From RGIG2161 sp964525525 (GTDB lineage: Bacteria; Bacillota; Clostridia; Oscillospirales; CAG-272), in the NCBI GenBank assembly GCA_964525525.1, contig CAZGHD010000065.1:1-11317 (forward strand): a DNA stretch of 11,317 nt, in the 5' to 3' direction. This document shows, one piece after another, positions 1 through 6,728 of this stretch (its first letter is position 1; every line of letters starts with the position of its first letter). The notes beneath the pieces are model-generated. The model had not been told where the DNA came from. It saw only the letters and a list, made by a program, of their open reading frames with translations, and searched no databases. The translations under genes were made by a program, and so were the position numbers.

Positions 1-204
1 CATTTCCTGCGCGTAATGGAAAACCATTGCGGAGGGATCGAGAGAGATGTTCTGATAAGGAACTATGCGGGGATCGTACCAACCCTTGCCCTCGGTATAG
101 TTCATTAAGAACATATGATCGGTGAAATAGTTACCGAATCCGAGCTTGGTCTGATCCGGCTTCTGCTTTTTTTGAGCGGTGGGCTCAATTCTGATGTTGA
201 GCAT
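1..204 (-). CDS. ilvE: Branched-chain amino-acid aminotransferase, N-terminal 68 residues (cut by window edge)
   Basis: Class IV PLP-dependent aminotransferase that catalyses the last step of Leu/Ile/Val synthesis, or the first of their breakdown, by exchanging the amino group with 2-oxoglutarate in the cytoplasm. The visible part reads MLNIRIEPTAQKKQKPD, then LGFGNYFTDHMF (residues 21-32), NYTEGKGWYDPRIVPY (35-50), and SLDPSAMVFHYAQEM (54-68). This is the typical N-terminus of the longer bacterial BCAT form, just before the usual FEGLKAY segment. The catalytic lysine lies outside the window. The ATG at 204 is preceded by GGAGGA at 213-218 at suitable spacing. The gene stands apart from coaD by about 110 bases and has its own consensus promoter, so it probably starts a separate transcript. 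The identification rests on N-terminal similarity only. D-amino acid transaminase or ADC lyase are less likely because they lack this N-terminal extension. Confidence 0.9.
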   Translation of the reverse strand, partial: MLNIRIEPTAQKKQKPDQTKLGFGNYFTDHMFLMNYTEGKGWYDPRIVPYQNISLDPSAMVFHYAQEM

Positions 205-257
205 TTTTATTATCCTCCAAAAATAAAACGAATATCATTATTTTATTATAATAAATT

Positions 258-286
258 ATTATACACTATTTTTGCCGGCGTTTCAA
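258..286 (-). promoter_or_regulatory. Sigma-A type promoter of ilvE
   Basis: On the minus strand TTGAAA (286-281) and a perfect TATAAT (263-258) are separated by exactly 17 bases. Transcription would start near 251, giving a leader of about 46 bases before the ilvE ATG at 204. That leader is too short for a T-box or a leucine-type attenuator, and I see none. The promoter is inferred from sequence alone. Confidence 0.75.
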
Positions 287-298
287 TATATATTGAAA
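281..298. promoter_or_regulatory. 18-bp perfect palindrome over the ilvE -35 box, possible operator
   Basis: TTTCAATATATATTGAAA is identical to its own reverse complement and ends exactly on the last base of the -35 hexamer TTGAAA. Its position and AT-rich dyad form suit a repressor or dimeric regulator site for the aminotransferase gene. No U-run follows it, so it is not a coaD terminator. The binding protein is unknown. AT-rich palindromes also arise by chance, so the operator role is an inference. Confidence 0.45.
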
Positions 299-312
299 AA
301 CTGATGATTATT

Positions 313-804
313 TTACCGAGTTTTTTTTATTTTTTCTATCACGGGTATGCAGTTTTCGGGTACTGCGCCTGAAAGCGGGCGGTCGTATTTTATCATTTCG
401 CGCACGTAAGTGGAGCTGATATAGGCAAGCTCCGCTTTTGCAGGAATGAACATAGTCTCAACCTTTGGGCTGAGCCTGCGGCTGATTTCGGCAAGATTGT
501 ATTCGTATTCAAAGTCGGACACCGTGCGGATACCTTTTACTATCACGTCGGCGGAAATTTTTTCGGCGTATTCGGCTACCATTCCGCAGCTTACGTCTGT
601 GATGATGTTTTCGCAGCCTTCAAAAGCAGCGCGGAGTATTTCAAGACGTTCGTCAGCGGAAAAACAGCCTTTTTTCTCGCTGTTGAAAAATCCGACTACG
701 TACACGAGGTCAAACATCTTTGCCGCGCGCAGAGCAACGTCGTAATGTCCCATCGTCAAGGGATCAAAACTGCCCGTGAGCAGGGCGATCTTTTTATCTG
801 CCAT
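313..804 (-). CDS. coaD: Phosphopantetheine adenylyltransferase
   Basis: Transfers AMP from ATP to 4'-phosphopantetheine to make dephospho-CoA, the penultimate step of coenzyme A synthesis in the cytoplasm. The 163-residue product has the family's normal length. It shows the nucleotidyltransferase signature GSFDPLTMGH at 11-20 (the T/HxGH box), KGIRTVSDFEYEYNLA at 90-105, which lines the pantetheine and ATP pocket, and ISSTYVRE at 129-136 (the ISSTxVR box near the ATP phosphates). The frame stays open further upstream to 849, but the ATG at 804 is chosen because AAGGAG lies at 814-819, nine bases upstream, and homologues begin here with a short MxxKIALxxGSFDP. Its ribosome site overlaps the rsmD stop codon, so it is probably translated from the same message. 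The rsmD-coaD pair is also adjacent in Bacillus subtilis (ylbH-coaD). No clear terminator follows. Confidence 0.97.
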   Translation of the reverse strand: MADKKIALLTGSFDPLTMGHYDVALRAAKMFDLVYVVGFFNSEKKGCFSADERLEILRAAFEGCENIITDVSCGMVAEYAEKISADVIVKGIRTVSDFEYEYNLAEISRRLSPKVETMFIPAKAELAYISSTYVREMIKYDRPLSGAVPENCIPVIEKIKKTR

Positions 805-817
805 CGACCTGTACTCC

Positions 818-1378
818 TTAATCCTCTTTTTTGGGTGTGAGCAGTGCAACGAACGCTTTTCCGTGTCTTGCGTTTCTCAAAACGTCGTATTTTTCGGCGA
901 GCTCGGGGATGTCTGTAAACAGCTCCTCGCTATCACTCTCGCACACGACGAGAGCACCGGGATTTAACGTATCGCCGTCAGACAGCTTTTTCAGCGCAAC
1001 GTCGATGTATCCCGAGCCGTAGGGGGGATCAAGAAACACGATGTCGTACTTTTCGCGTCCTACCTTGAGAAAGGAGATATAATCTCCCGAGGAGATACTG
1101 CATTTATCAAAAAGCTTGGTCTTTCTTGCGTTTTGCTTTATTATTTCAACCGCTTCTCTTGAGTTATCAAGGAAGGTCGCGTGAGCGGCGCCGCGGCTGA
1201 GTGCCTCAAGTCCGAGCTGACCGGAGCCTGCGAACAGATCAAGCACGCGTCTGCCCTCAATGTCAAACTGTATCATGGAGAAAAGCGCTTCCTTTGCTCT
1301 TTCGCTTGTGGGGCGCGTGTTTTCTCCTTCGAGTGTTTCAAGTCGGCATCCTTTTGCCGAACCGGTTATTATTCTCAT
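818..1378 (-). CDS. rsmD: 16S rRNA (guanine(966)-N(2))-methyltransferase RsmD
   Basis: SAM-dependent methyltransferase that makes m2G966 in 16S rRNA near the P site of the 30S subunit. The protein has 186 residues, normal for the family. Visible parts are the RNA-contacting start MRIITGSAKG (1-10), TRPTSERAKEALFSMI (21-36), motif I VLDLFAGSGQLGLEAL (45-60) that binds SAM, an acidic motif II end FLDNS (69-73), and the catalytic motif IV DPPY (117-120) typical of exocyclic-amino N-methyltransferases. Its ATG overlaps the uvrC stop as ATGA at 1378-1375, so translation is probably coupled to uvrC. An AGAGGA-like ribosome site lies inside the end of uvrC. The DPPY motif and the TRPTSERAKE block together separate it from other Rossmann methyltransferases. 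Confidence 0.95.
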   Translation of the reverse strand: MRIITGSAKGCRLETLEGENTRPTSERAKEALFSMIQFDIEGRRVLDLFAGSGQLGLEALSRGAAHATFLDNSREAVEIIKQNARKTKLFDKCSISSGDYISFLKVGREKYDIVFLDPPYGSGYIDVALKKLSDGDTLNPGALVVCESDSEELFTDIPELAEKYDVLRNARHGKAFVALLTPKKED

Positions 1379-3240
1379 TTTGCGTCCTCTTCCTTTCTTT
1401 TTGAGCTTTCCGCGAAATAATTATATATATTTTCCGCGTCTGTGCGGGATATTCCTTTGACTTTGGCTATCGTTTCTATATCGGCGTTTTTGACTGCGGT
1501 CACACTGCCGAGCGCGGCGAGAAGCAGTTTCGCCTTTTTTTCTCCGATGCCTTTGATCTTTTCAAGCGAGGACGTACGCAGAGTTTTTCGCTTTGCGCTG
1601 TCCATTTTTGAGTAGGTAAAGCGGTGTACTTCCTCCTGAAGCTTATATATCATCATAAATACAGACTGATTTTTTGCGATGCTTATGTCTCTTTCGCCGT
1701 CGGTGAGCATCCTCGTCTTGTGGAACTCATCCTTCACCATTCCGAACACGGGAATGTCGCAGCCGAGCTCATCCATCAGAGCTTTGATGGTGGAAACGTG
1801 TCCCTTACCGCCGTCAAGCAGGATCAGATCTGGCGGTGGAGGGAACGAGCTGTCTTCCTTGCTGTAATCCATCGCGCGTGCTATACGGCGGGAAAGCGCT
1901 TCTTTCATGGACGCATAGTCGTCCTGACCCTCTACCGATTTTATCTTGAACGTGCGGTAGTCTGATTTTGCAAACTTGCCGTTCAGCATTACCACCATGC
2001 CCGCGACCTTGTGCTCGCGACCGATATTTGAAATATCGTATGCCTCTATTCTCTCGGGATATACCTCAAGTTGTAGGAGATTTGCGAGGGTGACAAGCGA
2101 TTCGTTTGTGTTTTCGCTGTCTTTTTTGAAGTTTTTCGCGTTTTGTTCTGCATTGTCGTACGCCATTGAGCACAGAGCGCGAAGCTCTCCGCGCTCGGGA
2201 TGCTTTATATATACCCGATGTCCTGCAATACCTGACAAATACTTTTCAAGATCCTCTTTTTCTTCCTGCGGGATCTCAAACTGAACGAGTATCTCCTTGG
2301 GAAGATATTCACGCTTTGAGTAAAACTGACCGATGAAAGTAGATATATTCTCCGGCTCAAGTATCTCTCCCGCGCCGAAATTGAACTGCTCGCGGTCGGT
2401 TATCGCGCCGCCGCGGACGTAGAATATAGATATTACCGAGCAAACGTCGTCCCGATATAGGGCGATAACGTCGTGTTCGGTTTTGGGATCGGTGACTACC
2501 TTTTGCTTGTCGCGCAGTTTTTTGAGAGAGAATATAGTGTCACGGCATCTTGCTGCCGCCTCGAATTTTTCCTCGTCCGCGTAAGCGAACATCTTTTTTT
2601 CAAGCGATTCGCACGCCTCGGTGATGTCTCCTGTAAGAACGTCGAGCGCGCAGTTTATCGCGGCTGAGTATTCCTCGCGCGGAAGATCGCCTTTGCACGG
2701 AGCCATGCATCTGCCTATCTGGCTGTAAATACACGGACGTACTTTGCCGATGTCGCGCGGAAATTTATGCTTGCAGGACGGGAGCCCGAGCGTTTTCTTT
2801 ATAGTGCCTATAACGTCGTACACGGTGGCAGTGGAGGAATAGGGCCCGAAGTATTTTGCTCCGTCGTTTGATCTTGATCGGGACATAAAAAGATTCGGAT
2901 ATTCGTCCGCGACCGACACTTTGATGTAAGGATAGGATTTTGCGTCCTTGAGCTTTATATTATATTTAGGTGAATGTTGTTTTATCAGGCTGTTTTCGAG
3001 GGTGAGGGCTTCTATTTCATTATCACAGAGAATGTAGTCAAAATCGTGAACGCAGCTGACCATTTTTGCGGTCTTGATATTCTTTGCTCCGTCGTGAAAA
3101 TATTGCGAAACTCGGTTTTTGAGCTTTCGTGATTTGCCGACGTATATGACGTTTCCCGCCTTGTCGCGCATTATATAAACGCCCGAGCGTAACGGCAGAG
3201 AATTGGCTTTTCCTCTCAATCTTTCGATATTTTCGTTCAC
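1375..3240 (-). CDS. uvrC: UvrABC excinuclease subunit C
   Basis: Dual-incision nuclease of nucleotide excision repair. It joins the UvrB-DNA complex at bulky lesions and cuts 3' and then 5' of the damage. Domains of the 621-residue protein, in order: GIY-YIG nuclease about 16-95 (GVYIM at 20-24, VIYVGKS at 31-37, Glu in the EIEALTLEN segment); four cysteines C156, C170, C178 and C182, whose spacing resembles the Fe-S ligands reported for E. coli UvrC; a UVR helix pair about 211-243 for UvrB binding; the RNase H-like nuclease with YDIS (D402), QDD (D440/D441), LLDGGKGH (D476) and H539; and a C-terminal helix-hairpin-helix pair about 557-612. The start is GTG at 3240 with GGAGGG at 3246-3251. 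The U-tract of an intrinsic terminator ends directly against that ribosome site, so expression may depend on read-through. The stop overlaps rsmD. Confidence 0.97.
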   Translation of the reverse strand: MNENIERLRGKANSLPLRSGVYIMRDKAGNVIYVGKSRKLKNRVSQYFHDGAKNIKTAKMVSCVHDFDYILCDNEIEALTLENSLIKQHSPKYNIKLKDAKSYPYIKVSVADEYPNLFMSRSRSNDGAKYFGPYSSTATVYDVIGTIKKTLGLPSCKHKFPRDIGKVRPCIYSQIGRCMAPCKGDLPREEYSAAINCALDVLTGDITEACESLEKKMFAYADEEKFEAAARCRDTIFSLKKLRDKQKVVTDPKTEHDVIALYRDDVCSVISIFYVRGGAITDREQFNFGAGEILEPENISTFIGQFYSKREYLPKEILVQFEIPQEEKEDLEKYLSGIAGHRVYIKHPERGELRALCSMAYDNAEQNAKNFKKDSENTNESLVTLANLLQLEVYPERIEAYDISNIGREHKVAGMVVMLNGKFAKSDYRTFKIKSVEGQDDYASMKEALSRRIARAMDYSKEDSSFPPPPDLILLDGGKGHVSTIKALMDELGCDIPVFGMVKDEFHKTRMLTDGERDISIAKNQSVFMMIYKLQEEVHRFTYSKMDSAKRKTLRTSSLEKIKGIGEKKAKLLLAALGSVTAVKNADIETIAKVKGISRTDAENIYNYFAESSKRKEEDAK

Positions 3241-3251
3241 TGCGACCCTCC

Positions 3252-3305
3252 AAAAAAAGAAACGGACTTAAATTTCATCTGCGCAGCAGCGAAATTACAA
3301 GTCCG
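3252..3305 (-). terminator. Intrinsic terminator after ptsH, abutting the uvrC ribosome site
   Basis: On the minus strand CGGACTT (3305-3299) pairs with AAGTCCG (3269-3263). Inside it AATTTC pairs with GAAATT and CTGC with GCAG around a three-base loop. The stem is followed at once by TTTCTTTTTTT (3262-3252). It lies 25 bases past the ptsH stop. The T-run ends next to GGAGGG of uvrC, leaving no room for a separate uvrC promoter downstream of the hairpin. It may therefore act as a partial terminator or attenuator between ptsH and uvrC. Confidence 0.85.
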
Positions 3306-3330
3306 CCAAAAGGTTATTTTTATGCCGAGA

Positions 3331-3594
3331 TTACTCGCTGAAGCCTGAATTTATAAGAGCTGCAAGACCGTCGAGAGCTTCCTGCTCGTCAACACCGTCA
3401 GAAATGAGGGTGATGGTCATACCCTTGGTTATACCGAGAGAGAGAACGCCGAGAAGGCTCTTTGCGTTTACTCTGCGGTCTTCTTTTTCAACCCAAATCG
3501 AACTTTTGTATGAATTAGCTTTCTGTATAAAGAAAGTCGCCGGCCGTGCATGGAGGCCAACATTGTTTTTAATTGTTACGTCAGTCGAGATCAT
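3331..3594 (-). CDS. ptsH: Phosphocarrier protein HPr
   Basis: Small cytoplasmic phosphocarrier of the sugar phosphotransferase system. It takes phosphate from enzyme I on a histidine and passes it to the EIIA domains. In Firmicutes it can also be phosphorylated on a serine by HPr kinase for catabolite control with CcpA. The 87-residue product shows GLHARPA with the active histidine at exactly position 15, and AKSLLGVLSLG with the regulatory serine at 46. This argues for true HPr rather than Crh, which has Gln15. The frame stays open upstream to 3705, but the ATG at 3594 with AGGAG at 3605-3609 starts the protein at the family's usual place. It has its own promoter and terminator. Enzyme I (ptsI) and HPr kinase (hprK) are not in the window, so ptsH here is a stand-alone gene. 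Confidence 0.95.
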   Translation of the reverse strand: MISTDVTIKNNVGLHARPATFFIQKANSYKSSIWVEKEDRRVNAKSLLGVLSLGITKGMTITLISDGVDEQEALDGLAALINSGFSE

Positions 3595-3631
3595 ATTATT
3601 GTTGCTCCTATATAAATTTATGATAAATTTA

Positions 3632-3652
3632 GGCGCAAATGCTTCCGGCGCC
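3632..3652 (-). other. Small hairpin in the ptsH 5' leader
   Basis: GGCGC (3652-3648) and GCGCC (3636-3632) can pair across an 11-base loop inside the predicted leader of about 75 bases between the ptsH promoter and its ATG. It lies upstream of the AGGAG site and does not cover it. The five GC pairs stand out in a very AT-rich leader. I recognise no known riboswitch, and any role is speculative. Confidence 0.3.
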
Positions 3653-3676
3653 TTCAGAATGCTACTATACACCATT

Positions 3677-3705
3677 ATTATATCAAATATTTTAAATAAA
3701 ATCAA
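3677..3705 (-). promoter_or_regulatory. Sigma-A type promoter of ptsH
   Basis: TTGATT (3705-3700) and a perfect TATAAT (3682-3677) are spaced 17 bases apart on the minus strand. Transcription would begin near 3670. Most of the 172-base gap between the second DUF4330 gene and ptsH is AT-rich and consists of this promoter plus the leader. I see no convincing terminator for the upstream operon in it, so some read-through into ptsH is possible. Confidence 0.75.
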
Positions 3706-3766
3706 TAGATTTGAGAGATATTTTTTCGCGGGAAGGCTATTTTTGAGGAATATAGCGCAAAATTCT

Positions 3767-4267
3767 TCAAGAAAGATGCTTGATTTCGGTTATTATCGTG
3801 GATACTATGAGGTTATCCGTGTGAAAACTCAAGGTCATTCCGGGGACAAGACAGGTGTTTCCGTCAAGCATGAAGCTGCCGTCCTCGGTAAAAACTCCGC
3901 TTGCAAGTATTCCGCCGCGGACGTCTATTTTTCTTGCGTCGTGTGACTCGGTCTTGATTATCGTACCGTCTGCGAGAGTGATAAGTTTTTCCGCAGGGAC
4001 GATGGTTTTTTCGGACGAAATATTACCTATCTCTTTCCCGGTTGAGTTAAGATACGCAGTGTCGCCCTCGATAAAGAAATCTCCTGCCGCGTGGTCGACG
4101 TTAAGCGCGAGGAACCTGATCTCCACCTCTTCGCTTTGGCTTGATACGCTGATCTTCTCGCCTATGCCCGAACGGATAAATATTCCGCCTACGGCTAAAA
4201 TTATAACGAGTACTAATATTATATCTATTACGTTAAATCTGAGCTTTTTTACGGAGTTGTTTTTCAT
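3767..4267 (-). CDS. DUF4330-like membrane-anchored protein, second copy
   Basis: Function unknown. The 166-residue protein has a short basic N-terminus, then RFNVIDIILVLVIILAVGG (about residues 11-29), a single membrane segment led by the RFNxID motif of DUF4330-type proteins. The remaining ~130 residues are polar and look beta-rich, probably outside the membrane. It resembles the gene just upstream: both have the RFN(I/V)ID anchor, a central GD...(L/I)G(E/N)(V/I)S segment, and a C-terminal DG(N/S)...G..(Y/L)S(Y/F) segment. The ATG at 4267 is chosen because GGAGG lies at 4275-4279, seven bases upstream. A longer TTG start at 4291 would overlap the neighbour and lacks a ribosome site. It lies 13 bases after the first copy and is the last gene of the murJ-polymerase cluster. 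The family assignment is from memory of the N-terminal pattern. A role as an accessory of the adjacent glycan machinery is inference. Confidence 0.7.
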   Translation of the reverse strand: MKNNSVKKLRFNVIDIILVLVIILAVGGIFIRSGIGEKISVSSQSEEVEIRFLALNVDHAAGDFFIEGDTAYLNSTGKEIGNISSEKTIVPAEKLITLADGTIIKTESHDARKIDVRGGILASGVFTEDGSFMLDGNTCLVPGMTLSFHTDNLIVSTIITEIKHLS

Positions 4268-4280
4268 CGTTATGCCTCCA

Positions 4281-4775
4281 TTACTGTTCAATTATTTTCA
4301 TGCTGACACAGTTTCCTGTGCCCGCAAATCCGGGTGTACGATAAGAGAAATAAGTTCCTACGAACAGGTCGTATGAGCCGCCGATTTTGTAATTGCCGTC
4401 GAGGATAACGTCGTCCGAGCGGACGGTTATATACACGTCAAGTCTCTCGGGAACTGATGCCTCCATCTGTTCTCCGGTTTCGGTATTTACCGTGGTTCTC
4501 GTGGACGGAACGTACTCGACTGAGATAACTTCTCCAAGCGCTCTCTGCTTTGATGTGTCGGTTATCTTGTCACCGACTTTGATAAGAGACGCGAATTCCT
4601 CGCGGATCTCAATGCTCTCTATAACGTATTCAGCGGAGTAGTTTTCATCAGATGTTACGCTCGTAGTTCTGAAAAAGAAGAAATATACGAGCGCGGCCGC
4701 AACTGCCAAAAGCAGTATTATAAGCATAACGTCTATTATATTGAATCTGAAAGATTTCTTAGTCTTTTCTCCCAT
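4281..4775 (-). CDS. DUF4330-like membrane-anchored protein, first copy
   Basis: Function unknown. The 164-residue product starts with MGEKTKKSF, followed by RFNIIDVMLIILLLAVAAA (10-28) and YFFFF, one N-terminal membrane anchor with positive charges on the inner side. The rest is probably extracytoplasmic and beta-rich. KVGDKITDTSKQRALGEVIS (about 66-85) and GSYDLFVGTYFSYRTPGF (about 133-150) are the most distinctive stretches. It has no cleavage box for signal peptidase and no recognisable catalytic motif. The ATG at 4775 has GGGAG at 4783-4787 at seven bases. It starts 18 bases after the polymerase stop and is followed 13 bases later by a diverged paralogue, so the pair looks like an old tandem duplication whose products may work together. 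DUF4330 is my best family call. A generic bitopic membrane protein is the fallback. Confidence 0.75.
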   Translation of the reverse strand: MGEKTKKSFRFNIIDVMLIILLLAVAAALVYFFFFRTTSVTSDENYSAEYVIESIEIREEFASLIKVGDKITDTSKQRALGEVISVEYVPSTRTTVNTETGEQMEASVPERLDVYITVRSDDVILDGNYKIGGSYDLFVGTYFSYRTPGFAGTGNCVSMKIIEQ

Positions 4776-4793
4776 GATTTATCTCCCTTTTAA

Positions 4794-6728
4794 TTATATA
4801 TCTATCTGTGCCATGCTCGGGTCGTTTTGCGACTGCGATTTTCCGCTGTCAAAGATAAGTCCCGTTCTGCGATATGCAGTGGTGAGTCCGACAATGAGCC
4901 AGAACATAAGGAATACCCTGTAATTATACCAAACGTAATCGGTCATGCCTTGCGCGAGAATTGAAAGAATACCGCACATTCCCGCGTAGGTGAGCAGTTT
5001 TTCGCGTCTGTCAAAAGATCTTGCCGCAAAGGAAATACTGTTTTTTACTAAAAGAAGCATCGCGATAATGAATACTATAAGTCCGATTATTCCGAGCTCG
5101 ACGGTTATCTGGAAAAACAGATTGTGGCTGTGAGGCGCGGCTTCAATTCCTGCAAAGGAATACAGCGGATAGACCTCGGCAAATGCGCCCTCGCCTATTC
5201 CGATACCGCCGCCAAAGCAGTCGCCGAGCATTTTTATTACCGCGTCCCAGATGTGAACTCTGTACGAGGTCGAGCCGTCAGACATATTGCCGATACTGGT
5301 TATTCGGAGAATAATGTTTTGGGGCAGGACGTACGGTAAGAAGGGCAGAGACAGGATCCCGAAAAATACGAGTATCAATGTTTTTCTCGTCATAAATATA
5401 AAGAATATAAATATTCCGATCAAAAATCCGAGCCAGCCTCCGCGCGACCAGGTGAACACCAGGCACAGGCCCATAAACGCCGCCGCGATCAGATTTGAGA
5501 ACCGCTCTTTGGCGTTGTCCGACGTGAACAAAAGCGCTACCGCGAACGGAAGTATCATAATAAGGTATTCTGCCAGCACGTTTGGGTTTTCAAAGGTAGA
5601 TACTACGCGCCCCGCTATGCTTGAGAACATATCGGTGTCCTGCCACGCGCTTGAAACGGTTCCGAAAAAGTTCTGAAAAAGTCCGTAAAGCGAAACGATA
5701 ACGGCGGACGATACCAGCGCCGCGGTCACACGCTTGAGCAGGTCAGGCGTGTTTATGAGGTTAGCGGTCACAAAATATCCGAGCATCATACAGATGAACA
5801 GCAGTGCGGGCTTTATCGAGGTCGCGGCAGATACCGAAACCACGCCGCCAAAATAAGTGAGCGCCATAAATATAATAATGAAGAGATCGATGGAGCGCAC
5901 GGTGATTGATCTCTTGCCTTGAAGCAATTTAAGAAGATAACATACTGTGATATACGCTACCGTCAGCGCAAGCAGCATAGTGGGCGCAAACGGCAGAATG
6001 AAGAACATGAGCAGAACTCCGAACTCCGGTATCACGAGAATCAGATACATCAAAGCGAGCGCGGCAAGTGCGCCGAGCACGTACAGCGGAGAAATCCAAT
6101 AGGTAAAAATACCGAGCGCGATTCCCAAAATAAACGCAATGTTGCTTCTTCCGCGTATTTCGTTGTTCCTGTCAAACTGCGATTCTCTTATTCCTATGAC
6201 GCGCGTGAGCAGGAAGTGCGTTATCCTGTTGTTACGCATTGCTTGGATAAGGGTAGTTCTTGAGGAGAGAAACGGGAATGAAAGCACGAGAATAGCTACA
6301 CCGCAATACAGAGAGAAATAATCTTTTTCTCCATTCAATCCAAACATCTTGAGCGCGTACGCCGCAAGAGAATAAAAGCCGAACGAAAGCAGGAACCAGC
6401 CGTACACCTTCATTCTCGTGCAGACGAGGCTGGAGGCGAAATCCCGCATCATTCCGAGGAAAAAGCTTTTTTCTATCGTTCTTGAAATCAGCCTGCCGAC
6501 TGCCCTAAATTTTTCCTTGAGAGGTGTGGTTTTGAGTAGACTTGAAAAGTTGAAGCTTTTCTCCTTCTTTCGCTCTTTCTTGTCGGTTAACAGAAGGTGC
6601 CCGGTAACGCTGACAGAGGCTTTTCGGTACAGAAATGCGGCAAATTTATCAAACGCACGCAAAATTGCGCTGTTTTCAAAAAACGATCTTAATCTGCTGC
6701 CGCGGCTTTTGTTTTTACTACTGCTCAA
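4794..6728 (-). CDS. O-antigen ligase/polymerase-like multispanning membrane protein
   Basis: Probable glycan polymerase or ligase of the Wzy/WaaL (O-antigen ligase, PF04932-like) superfamily, acting outside the membrane on lipid-linked saccharides. The 644-residue protein has about 13-14 hydrophobic segments, beginning near 108. Family-type motifs are TFENPNVLAEYL (378-389), FTWSRGGWLGFLIG (425-438) before a large loop, and HSHNLFFQITVELGIIG (533-549) after it; the loop of about 470-545 would hold the active site. The start is TTG at 6728, supported by AAGGAGG at 6738-6744 with nine bases between. It overlaps the murJ stop by 11 bases. The next in-frame ATG would come only at residue 93. The first ~105 residues are basic, polar and lack clear membrane segments, an unusual cytoplasmic extension. 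As the host is Gram-positive, an LPS substrate is unlikely. A capsule, teichoic-like or other cell-wall polymer fits the murJ context better. Confidence 0.82.
   Translation of the reverse strand: MSSSKNKSRGSRLRSFFENSAILRAFDKFAAFLYRKASVSVTGHLLLTDKKERKKEKSFNFSSLLKTTPLKEKFRAVGRLISRTIEKSFFLGMMRDFASSLVCTRMKVYGWFLLSFGFYSLAAYALKMFGLNGEKDYFSLYCGVAILVLSFPFLSSRTTLIQAMRNNRITHFLLTRVIGIRESQFDRNNEIRGRSNIAFILGIALGIFTYWISPLYVLGALAALALMYLILVIPEFGVLLMFFILPFAPTMLLALTVAYITVCYLLKLLQGKRSITVRSIDLFIIIFMALTYFGGVVSVSAATSIKPALLFICMMLGYFVTANLINTPDLLKRVTAALVSSAVIVSLYGLFQNFFGTVSSAWQDTDMFSSIAGRVVSTFENPNVLAEYLIMILPFAVALLFTSDNAKERFSNLIAAAFMGLCLVFTWSRGGWLGFLIGIFIFFIFMTRKTLILVFFGILSLPFLPYVLPQNIILRITSIGNMSDGSTSYRVHIWDAVIKMLGDCFGGGIGIGEGAFAEVYPLYSFAGIEAAPHSHNLFFQITVELGIIGLIVFIIAMLLLVKNSISFAARSFDRREKLLTYAGMCGILSILAQGMTDYVWYNYRVFLMFWLIVGLTTAYRRTGLIFDSGKSQSQNDPSMAQIDI

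Noticed and set aside
205..257. T-box or leucine-type attenuator upstream of ilvE
   Set aside because: The predicted leader is about 46 bases, with no T-box sequence, no leader peptide and no alternative hairpins.
115..372. Plus-strand open frame of 85 codons across ilvE start and coaD end
   Set aside because: It runs antisense through the ilvE N-terminus, its promoter and the coaD end, and shows no domain. All plus-strand frames in the window behave as antisense shadows of well-supported genes.
3038..3253. Open frame on the same strand as uvrC, in another frame
   Set aside because: It lies wholly over the conserved GIY-YIG region of uvrC and resembles no family, so it is a shadow frame.
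3595..3705. N-terminal extension of HPr in the open frame to 3705
   Set aside because: The extension covers the promoter and leader, and would move His15 from its conserved position.
3719..3766. Possible terminator after the second DUF4330-like gene
   Set aside because: Only a five-base GCTAT/ATAGC stem is present, and it is followed by GC-rich bases and A-runs rather than a T-run on the transcribed strand.
4268..4291. Longer start (TTG at 4291) for the second DUF4330-like gene
   Set aside because: It would overlap the upstream gene and lacks a ribosome site. The ATG at 4267 has GGAGG at seven bases and matches the short basic N-terminus of its paralogue.
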